The notes under the pieces were generated by a model. The model had not been told where the DNA came from. It did no database searches and saw nothing but the letters and a program-made list of their open reading frames with translations. The translations under genes and the position numbers were made by a program. A stretch of 64,000 nucleotides of DNA. Source: Lacibacter sp. H407 (lineage in GTDB: Bacteria > Bacteroidota > Bacteroidia > Chitinophagales > Chitinophagaceae). Shown piece by piece: positions 26,556 to 32,164 of this stretch. Positions within the stretch are counted from its first letter, which is position 1, and each line of letters begins with the position of its first letter. The stretch is from positions 3,286,001-3,350,000 of the forward strand of contig NZ_JBBKTU010000001.1 in NCBI RefSeq assembly GCF_037892605.1. The letters are read 5' to 3'.

Positions 26556-27320
26556 TTACTTTGAAATTCTAACAATCTCACCTAATAAAGAATCTAAATC
26601 TTGTCGAAAGTCAACTTGTGTCTCATTTGGTAATATTTCAGCCTTTCTTATTTGTGTGTGAAGGAAACCGTCTGCAATGTTTTTGAGAGACTCATTTAAA
26701 TGCGTCATATTCTTCTTGAAACTTTTATTTTCTTTAGGTCCACCATAATTATTTGCAACTTCGTCAAAACTTGAAAGATTAAATATTGGTGGTATGTGAT
26801 GCAATATCGTTCGTCCAATCATACCAACAGATAGAAAGTTTCCTCTACTATATGTGTCATTAATTTCTTCACATAGTCTTACCAATCTTGAAAAGTCGAA
26901 CTTGTTGTTTGGCAGATTTTTAAGTTCCTCTATTCTTTTTAAGTTTACAAATAAATCTTTGTTGTACTTGGTGTTTAAAAGTTGCTTTTTATGTCCAAAA
27001 GGATAATCACCAATAAAATCTTCTGTTTTGTCTTTGCCAAGTAAAACGAGAGCTTCCTCAGGGTAATAAAATCCAATAATATTTTTCCGAATCAGATATT
27101 GTTGTCTACAATGTTTTTCAAATTCATTTAAGTCAACTTCCTTGTCGTTAGAAAATATTTTAAAATTTTGTAAATTTTTTCCGTGATAAGTCTGACCAGA
27201 AATTGTAAACTTATCATCGCCGTTTTCATAATACGCAAGTACGATAGGCAGTTTCCTTTCGTCAAGTTTCATTAAGTTGAAACCTCCCGTACTTGTTTCA
27301 AATAGTAGATTATAGTTCAT
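26556..27320 (-). CDS. cassette D: cytoplasmic protein of unknown function, possible defence-type helical domain
   Basis: A 254-residue soluble protein without signal or membrane segment. The C-terminal ~110 residues are helical and carry HHIPPIF, FDEVANNYGG, NIADGFLHTQIRK and TQVDFRQDLDSLLGEI. From memory this pattern occurs at the C-terminus of many uncharacterised proteins near phage-defence genes, but I cannot name the family and no activity is known. The N-terminal half has a beta pattern (PIVLAYYENGDDKFTISG). It is bracketed by matched ends GTTGTGCGTA and TACGCACAAC, and the start lies 8 bases after the boundary sequence. Confidence 0.65.
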   Translation of the reverse strand: MNYNLLFETSTGGFNLMKLDERKLPIVLAYYENGDDKFTISGQTYHGKNLQNFKIFSNDKEVDLNEFEKHCRQQYLIRKNIIGFYYPEEALVLLGKDKTEDFIGDYPFGHKKQLLNTKYNKDLFVNLKRIEELKNLPNNKFDFSRLVRLCEEINDTYSRGNFLSVGMIGRTILHHIPPIFNLSSFDEVANNYGGPKENKSFKKNMTHLNESLKNIADGFLHTQIRKAEILPNETQVDFRQDLDSLLGEIVRISK

Positions 27321-27327
27321 AAAATAT

Positions 27328-27528
27328 TACGCACAACGGCTACGGCTTGGCGATGTGGCGGTATTTGAAAATCGTCAGCCCATAACCGCTGCTAAATTTA
27401 TAACTAAAAGTTCATTGTTTATTCAATTGCTCGGCGTTATTCGTCGGCTGGAACTGAAGCCGAATAGCGAATAAAAAGTTGAGAATATTTCGTCGCCCCG
27501 CCATATTGCCAAACCGCCTGTTGTACGT
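27328..27528 (-). repeat. attC-like site C
   Basis: The arms TACGGCTTGGCGATGTGGCG and CGCCATATTGCCAAACCG pair, with bulged bases (TA) in one arm; an inner pair, GAAAATCGTC / GTCG, follows. Minus-strand order: ACGTACAACAGG (after gene C) ... GTAGCCG/TTGTGCG (start of cassette D). Confidence 0.7.
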
Positions 27529-27539
27529 TCGCCTTGTTA

Positions 27540-28496
27540 TCAAAGTTCTGCTTGTGTCTTAATGTGTTCTAATACTCGCTTATGAATTTTGTGAACAATA
27601 TTGTCGCTCCAAAGTGTCCAATAAAAAGCAGGTTTGATTTTGTTTACATACCAAGTTGTTCCTTCAAGCAATGTGTGTCCGTTTGGTAAAGCTGTTAGTT
27701 TAAATTGTCCTTGCTTAGAAACCCAATAACCGTGAAGATGGTTTGGATGAATGTCGTAAATACTAATTTCTTTCATTGGCTCTGGTTGTTCGTCAACTGA
27801 AAACTTTAATAGTCTTGGTTCGTCCCAAACTGTAATTGGTTCTACAAAACTTCCTGTTGAAAAATTACAATGTCTAACAGCTCCAACGCCCTGTCCTTTA
27901 ATGGTTGCATTGATAGGGTAGGCAATTCCTGTTTTAAAAATAAATTCCGTTGGTTCTTTAAGTTGTGGAAATGAAACTACGTTTTTCCAAACCTTTTCAG
28001 GTGTCGCATTGATTTCAATAGTTGTTACAACCGAACGCAAATTGTCTGTCTCGTTTAAAGTGTCCTCAAAAGCCATTAATGATGGTGCAGATAATACCAA
28101 CAAAATAATTGCAGTTGGTGTCTGTCCTTTTAAATTACTTTTTGAAAAATGAAACCCAATTAAAAAACCGAAATAAGTAAATACAAAACCGATTGGTGTA
28201 GCCATAATCAAACAAATAATTCCTTCCCAAGCAAATGCTAAAAGTCCAATGCAAAATATTAAAAGTGTCAAGTAAGCATTGTTACGAAGTTTTTGTCTCG
28301 GAACTGAACTTTTGTATGCAAGAATTAAAGTTGATGTCGCACCTAAAACTAACGGAAGCCAAATAAAAAGTCCAAACCCGTAATCTCTAAAAACATTTGT
28401 CGCCAAGTAGGAAAATGTCCAACCAAGCAAACAAGGCAATGCTATTGAAAGTAGTTTTTGTTTAGAAATATATGTCAAGTCCTTTGTCTCTGTCAT
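27540..28496 (-). CDS. cassette C: membrane protein with C-terminal SRPBCC (START-like) domain
   Basis: A 318-residue protein. Residues 1-150 hold about five membrane helices (LLSIALPCLLGWTFSYLA, LFIWLPLVLGATSTLILAY, AYLTLLIFCIGLLAF and others). The C-terminal part begins TTIEINATPEKVWKNVVSFPQL, the opening strand and helix of the SRPBCC/polyketide cyclase-like fold, and continues to LLEGTTWYVNKIKP. That fold binds hydrophobic ligands; fusion to a membrane half suggests a lipid or signal role (inference). It is bracketed by GTTGTACGT and ACGTACAAC. It is the largest gene of the array. Confidence 0.75.
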   Translation of the reverse strand: MTETKDLTYISKQKLLSIALPCLLGWTFSYLATNVFRDYGFGLFIWLPLVLGATSTLILAYKSSVPRQKLRNNAYLTLLIFCIGLLAFAWEGIICLIMATPIGFVFTYFGFLIGFHFSKSNLKGQTPTAIILLVLSAPSLMAFEDTLNETDNLRSVVTTIEINATPEKVWKNVVSFPQLKEPTEFIFKTGIAYPINATIKGQGVGAVRHCNFSTGSFVEPITVWDEPRLLKFSVDEQPEPMKEISIYDIHPNHLHGYWVSKQGQFKLTALPNGHTLLEGTTWYVNKIKPAFYWTLWSDNIVHKIHKRVLEHIKTQAEL

Positions 28497-28519
28497 AAAC
28501 GGAATGTCGGTTTAAGGTG

Positions 28520-28718
28520 ACGTACAACGAGCAGGGCTTTATGCAGGTTGGGAATTGTTATTCGTCTGCCGACAACCACTGCTGATTGAAAATATAAAGT
28601 TGAATTTAAGAACTAAAGTTGAGACTTGTTTGTCCAGTCCGAACCAAAGCTTGGATTTGCAATTGGCTGATGTTTGCTGGTCATGCCCAACTTGCATAAA
28701 ACCCAATGTTATGTGCCG
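28520..28718 (-). repeat. attC-like site B
   Basis: The arms GGGCTTTATGCAGGTTGGGAAT and GCCCAACTTGCATAAAACCC pair. The inner arm sequence differs from sites A, C and D (ATGCAGGTTGG in place of TTGGCGATGTGG), though the CG/TT and AAC ends are kept. Minus-strand order: GGCACATAACATTGGG (after gene B) ... CTGCTCG/TTGTACG. Confidence 0.65.
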
Positions 28719-28730
28719 TACTTTTCTGTT

Positions 28731-29150
28731 TTATAATTTACCGGTTTTTAATCTTTCAAAGATTTGTCGTTCATAATCGTCCATTTTTCTTGCTTCTTTT
28801 AGTATGGAATTCAGTCTTCCCTTTTTTGGTTCTTCAAAAATAAAAACAGAGTCAAGTTTTGGATAAAAGAGTTTGATGCCTCTACATTTTGTATCTGACA
28901 TATATTCATAAATAAAGCTTGGTTGTCCTCTGTCACTGCATTTGCAGTCAAGAAAGTTTGATAAGGCTGAATTTCTATGAAAGCCTTTATTGTAATGAAG
29001 TCTTTTGTCACCGAAGTTACTTTTGTCACCTGTTACTAAATTGTATGAGTTTTCTGCTTTACTCCACGTATAGCCGTGCTTAAAAGATTTACAACTTATA
29101 AAGCAGGCAATAATTGGCAGTACAGAAAAAAGGTAAATGTATTTTTTCAT
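28731..29150 (-). CDS. cassette B: lipoprotein, unknown
   Basis: A 139-residue protein with a lipoprotein signal (lipobox FISC, Cys20). The mature part has a Cys pair (DCKCSDRG) and ends KMDDYERQIFERLKTGKL. No family is recognised. Its cassette starts at CG/TTATGTGCC, some 270 bp upstream of the start codon, and ends with GGCACATAAC 13 bp after the stop. The long leader holds another palindrome (29168-29431) and no gene, which is unusual for a cassette. Confidence 0.65.
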   Translation of the reverse strand: MKKYIYLFSVLPIIACFISCKSFKHGYTWSKAENSYNLVTGDKSNFGDKRLHYNKGFHRNSALSNFLDCKCSDRGQPSFIYEYMSDTKCRGIKLFYPKLDSVFIFEEPKKGRLNSILKEARKMDDYERQIFERLKTGKL

Positions 29151-29167
29151 AAAAAGTTTTTGTCAGA

Positions 29168-29431
29168 GTTATGTGTCGTGCTGCTCAATAGTTTTTGTCA
29201 AGGTTGCGGTGATTGTCAACCGTGTACTGTGTCCACTTACTTATGACTTGAGCAAAAGTCCACCTATTACAAATGCTAAATTGAAAAACTAAAGAACAAA
29301 ACTTGGGAAAAAAGTTGAATAAAGAACGTCAAGCTGATGTGGGCTTTGGTTCAAGTCAAACCTAAATGATAAAGAACATTTTTACTGTCGCCCCAACGCT
29401 GGTTAAACTGTTGGGCAGCATGGCACATAAC
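29168..29431. repeat. internal palindrome in leader of cassette B
   Basis: The arms of about 24 bp (29168-29191 and 29408-29431) share GTTATGTG.C.TGCTG. The outer ends are the cassette B terminal word, as if a cassette end had been duplicated in inverted form upstream of the gene. Confidence 0.5.
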
Positions 29432-29560
29432 GGTTTACGTATTGGCGATGGTGGGGAATTTGAAAAACGTCAGCTCAACATTTGCACAAATGCCCGATAG
29501 AATTACTAATGTTGAGTTTTCAACTGTCAGCCCCACTATTGCCAATACGAAGTTAGTGGC
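29422..29560 (-). repeat. attC-like site A
   Basis: The shortest complete site (139 bp). The arms ACGTATTGGCGATGGTGGGG and CCCCACTATTGCCAATACG pair, with GTTT bulged. Minus-strand order: GCCACTAACTTCG (after gene A) ... AAACCG/TTATGTG (start of cassette B). Confidence 0.7.
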
Positions 29561-29574
29561 AGGGCTTCTTTCTG

Positions 29575-30483
29575 TCAAAAGTGAATTATACATTTCGGCA
29601 ATAGTTTTTTAATTCTTTGTTTTTCCGTTTCGCTCAAGTTATTTCGTTCTATGTGAAGTTCTTGCAGGCTTGTTAAATACTTAATTTCTTCGGGTAAAGT
29701 CGTCAATTTATTGTTTCCAATTTCCAAATACAAAAGGTTTGTCAATTCTCCGATTTCTTTTGGAAGTTCTATTAGTTGATTGTTGTTCATTATTAGAATT
29801 CGCAAGTTTTTGAGTTGTCCAATTTCCGCACCAACACTTGTCAATTTATTTGAACTTAATGAAATTTCGTCAAGAGTTGTTAGTTTGCATAAAATTGTCG
29901 GAAATGTTTCAAATTGATTACCCAATAAATTTATTGAAACGATTTTGTCAAGTCGAGATAGTTTATTAGGTAATTTTCTTAGTCCTTGACTTGCTATGTC
30001 AATACTTAAAACTTTATGTTTTTGTCGAATTGCTTGCTTAATGTTTTTGTATTCATATAAAGCTCGATTTTTCTTTATGTAGTCCCAATAAGATTTTCCA
30101 ATTACTTGCCTAATTTCAAAATCGTAAACTTTTTGTTTTTTTCCGTCTGTCCATTTTCCTGTTGCTAATTTGTAGTCTGTATTTAGGTTTCCTTCAAAGA
30201 AGCCTGTTATACTGTCTGTTTTGTCACGCTCTACCAAATAGAAAGTAAAATCAGGGTTTAGTTTCCCGACCAACTTCAATGAACCCCAATTTGGGTCATA
30301 ATAATATGAACCGACCATTGTAGAGTCAAGAAGAACTAAAAAATTGAGGTTAATTTCGAGTTTCTTATTTTGGTCTGTCAGAATATAGCCTTCGTAAACA
30401 TATGTGTCGCAACATTTTTTGTCTTGTCCGAATGTGGTCAGAACAGATAAAAGTCCGATTAAAATTGTCAGTATGTTTTTCAT
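29575..30483 (-). CDS. cassette A: secreted leucine-rich repeat protein
   Basis: A 302-residue protein with a signal peptide (MKNILTILIGLLSVLTTFGQ). Residues 20-130 are a beta-rich domain of unknown type. From about residue 160 there are five leucine-rich repeats with the bacterial spacing of about 23 (IVSINLLGNQFETFP, LDEISLSSNKLTSV, LRILIMNNNQLIELP, LLYLEIGNNKLTTLP, LQELHIERNNLSE). Such repeats bind proteins; the protein probably works outside the inner membrane. It is bracketed by GTTAGTGGCAGGGC and GCCTTGCCACTAAC, the best-matched pair in the array, and is the first cassette. Confidence 0.8.
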   Translation of the reverse strand: MKNILTILIGLLSVLTTFGQDKKCCDTYVYEGYILTDQNKKLEINLNFLVLLDSTMVGSYYYDPNWGSLKLVGKLNPDFTFYLVERDKTDSITGFFEGNLNTDYKLATGKWTDGKKQKVYDFEIRQVIGKSYWDYIKKNRALYEYKNIKQAIRQKHKVLSIDIASQGLRKLPNKLSRLDKIVSINLLGNQFETFPTILCKLTTLDEISLSSNKLTSVGAEIGQLKNLRILIMNNNQLIELPKEIGELTNLLYLEIGNNKLTTLPEEIKYLTSLQELHIERNNLSETEKQRIKKLLPKCIIHF

Positions 30484-30500
30484 TGTGTTTGTCGTCGTAG

Positions 30501-30513
30501 CCTTGCCACTAAC
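30501..30513 (-). repeat. first cassette boundary of the array
   Basis: CCTTGCCACTAAC on the plus strand is the inverse of GTTAGTGGCAGGG at the 3' end of gene A. On the minus strand it reads GTTAGTGGCAAGG. Any upstream recombination site (attI or another attC) should abut it, but the next 50 bp show no arm or palindrome. Confidence 0.5.
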
Positions 30514-30559
30514 ACATAAATATACGTACCTTCTTGGTTAAAAAATAGCTGATAATCAT

Positions 30560-30796
30560 ATGAAAATTCAACAAGTAATAAAATTAACATACTATAATCC
30601 CGTTTACAATATTGCTTTCAGCAATTGGCGGGAATTATACCTGCTAACACAAAACGGTGGGTTCGAAATGCTTGCTGTGGAAGTGTATCAAGGGCAATTG
30701 GCTTACCGCTCAAAAGGTTCGCACAAGCGAATTACATGGCGCAATATAAAAAAAGGACTTCTTAAAAAAGAAGTCCTTCTGTATTTGCCTTTTTAA
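30560..30796 (+). CDS. small hypothetical protein (78 aa)
   Basis: A 78-residue frame, MKIQQVIKLTYYNPVYNIAF..., soluble and basic (LAYRSKGSHKRITWRNIKKG). I do not recognise a family. Caution: the last 15 codons are written by a hairpin that also serves as the mqnE terminator on the other strand, so the C-terminus may be incidental. It sits between the cassette array and mqnE, transcribed away from the array. Confidence 0.4.
   Translation: MKIQQVIKLTYYNPVYNIAFSNWRELYLLTQNGGFEMLAVEVYQGQLAYRSKGSHKRITWRNIKKGLLKKEVLLYLPF
30753..30778 (-). terminator. hairpin terminator of mqnE
   Basis: AAGGACTTCTT and AAGAAGTCCTT pair perfectly around an AAAA loop; on the minus strand a run of seven T follows. 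It lies 23 bp beyond the mqnE stop and inside the end of the 78-aa frame. Confidence 0.8.
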
Positions 30797-30800
30797 TTCT

Positions 30801-31970
30801 TTAATTACTTGAAAATCCTGCTTCTTCTGCAACCGTTACTTCGCTGTAATCTTTCACCACATTGTACAAGGTATCACGCTCAACTGGTTTGCGGTTTACC
30901 TGTTTAATGAGAGCAACCAATTGTTCGGTGGTCATGGTAGGGGTTTGTTCTTCACTACCGGCCATGCTGTAAATTTTCGTTGTATCATCAATGGTGCCAT
31001 CAATATCATTCACACCAAAGCTTAAGGTCATTTGTGCATTGTGGCGGCCGAGCATGGGCCAATATGCTTTAATATGTGGGAAGTTATCTAAGAACAAACG
31101 GGCAATGGCATACATTTTCATGTCTTCCACAACGGTGCTTTCAGCAACATTACTCATGTCGTTATCCTGGTTGCGGAACTTCAACGGAATGAATGTTTGA
31201 AAGCCCTTTGTTTCATCCTGCAGGTTTCGTAAGCGGCTCATGTGATCCACCCGATGCCAGTATTGTTCAATATGTCCGTACAACATGGTGGCATTGCTGT
31301 GCAAACCAAGTTTGTGTGCAGTGGCATGAATATTCAACCAACCATCTCCATCCACTTTATCGGCACAAATTTTTTCACGTATCTCCGGATGGAAAATTTC
31401 AGCACCACCACCGGGTATTGAATCCAAACCATGACTGATCAATATTTTCAATCCTTCTTCTGCACTCACTTTTGCTTTACGGAACATATAATCGTATTCA
31501 ACAGCAGTAAACGCTTTGATGTGCAGATCAGGACGATGATCTTTAATTGCTTTCAACAGATCAGCAAAAAACTGCAGATCCATTTTCGGATGTACGCCAC
31601 CCACAATATGAACTTCTGTTACCGGAACACCATCATACTTTTTTACCATGTGCAACATCTGGTCAATACTCAGTTCCCAACCTTCATCACGCTTTGCATA
31701 CAGTTTGGAATACGAACAGAAATTACAACTGAACACACATACATTGGTAGGTTCAATATGAAAATTGCGATTGAAGTAAGTGGTATCGCCATGCATGCGT
31801 TCCCGTACAAAATTTGCCAACGCACCTAAAAAGGGGAGACTTGCTTTTTCGAATAACAACACTGCATCTTCTTCACTGATGCGTTGTTCGTTATAAATTT
31901 TATCGGCTATCTGTTGCAGCTCTGTACTGATGCGGTTACCTTTCAATATTGCTTCAATTCCTGTTTGCAT
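30801..31970 (-). CDS. mqnE: aminofutalosine synthase
   Basis: A 389-residue radical SAM enzyme of the futalosine pathway to menaquinone, acting on the chorismate-derived enolpyruvyl benzoate. The iron-sulfur cluster ligands are Cys78, Cys82 and Cys85 (NVCVFSCNFCSYSK). Further on come HIVGGVHPK, GGGAEIF and MLGRHNAQMTLSFGVNDIDGT, as in Bacteroidota MqnE; MqnC, the related cyclase, differs in these stretches. The start at 31970 is chosen since the longer open frame is made of the GTTGGTCGCCTGACCAAC repeat. No other mqn gene lies in the window. Confidence 0.92.
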   Translation of the reverse strand: MQTGIEAILKGNRISTELQQIADKIYNEQRISEEDAVLLFEKASLPFLGALANFVRERMHGDTTYFNRNFHIEPTNVCVFSCNFCSYSKLYAKRDEGWELSIDQMLHMVKKYDGVPVTEVHIVGGVHPKMDLQFFADLLKAIKDHRPDLHIKAFTAVEYDYMFRKAKVSAEEGLKILISHGLDSIPGGGAEIFHPEIREKICADKVDGDGWLNIHATAHKLGLHSNATMLYGHIEQYWHRVDHMSRLRNLQDETKGFQTFIPLKFRNQDNDMSNVAESTVVEDMKMYAIARLFLDNFPHIKAYWPMLGRHNAQMTLSFGVNDIDGTIDDTTKIYSMAGSEEQTPTMTTEQLVALIKQVNRKPVERDTLYNVVKDYSEVTVAEEAGFSSN

Positions 31971-32000
31971 GATCTTTCTGTGTTTTGTGTTGCTGCCGTT

Positions 32001-32074
32001 GTTGGTCGCTTTCGCTTTTGTTGGTCGCCTGACCAACAAAACAGCTTATTGCCTTCGTTGGTCGCCTGACCAAC
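32001..32074. repeat. GTTGGTCGCCTGACCAAC palindrome cluster
   Basis: Two perfect copies of this 18-base palindrome (7-bp stem, GCCT loop) lie at 32020-32037 and 32057-32074, with a half copy at 32001-32009. They sit directly upstream of mqnE. This is a hairpin family different from the GGTTCGTG one. Confidence 0.7.
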
Positions 32075-32093
32075 ATAACCATCTAAAATAAAA

Positions 32094-32121
32094 CAGCGCA
32101 ACTTTTTGCAAAGTTACGCTG
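32094..32121 (-). terminator. hairpin terminator of the metalloprotease gene
   Basis: CAGCG and AACTTT pair with AAAGTT and CGCTG (single unpaired C and A) around TTGC. On the minus strand it is followed by TTTTATTTT. It lies 44 bp beyond the stop at 32165. Confidence 0.75.
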
Positions 32122-32164
32122 CGATCGGTTTCAAAACGAAAGGAGTTATCTGCTATCGAACAGT

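Larger units (their letters stand above)
29151..29574. other. gene-free stretch inside the array, 424 bp
   Basis: It contains attC-like site A (29422-29560) and, overlapping its edge, a second palindrome whose arms are GTTATGTGTCGTGCTGCTCAA (from 29168) and TTGGGCAGCATGGCACATAAC (to 29431). The DNA between them is AT-rich with no credible reading frame; it may be an ORF-less cassette or the leader of cassette B. Confidence 0.5.
24664..30513 (-). mobile_element. integron-like gene cassette array (no integrase in window), seven cassettes
   Basis: Seven unrelated genes lie on the minus strand, each followed by a long imperfect palindrome. Read on the minus strand, each intact cassette starts at CG/TT and its first bases are the inverse of those just after its own gene: TTAGTGGC/GCCACTAA, TTATGTGCC/GGCACATAA, TTGTACGT/ACGTACAA, TTGTGCGTA/TACGCACAA, TTAGCCGC/GCGGCTAA. 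The palindromes share arms like TTGGCGATGTGGGG with bulged bases. This is attC-type architecture (inference), but the boxes differ from GTTRRRY and the sites are about 140-200 bp. The array is visibly more AT-rich than its surroundings and all products are small, mostly exported or unknown. Confidence 0.65.

Noticed and set aside
24664-30513. Array read as a classical integron with GTTRRRY attC sites
   Set aside because: The R boxes (GTTATGT, GTTGTAC, GTTGTGC, GTTAGCC, GTTAGTG) do not fit GTTRRRY, and no integrase or attI is in the window; only the architecture is integron-like.
24664-30513. Array read as a set of insertion sequences or MITEs
   Set aside because: No transposase in any frame, and the end words differ between neighbours but match across each gene, which transposon ends would not do.
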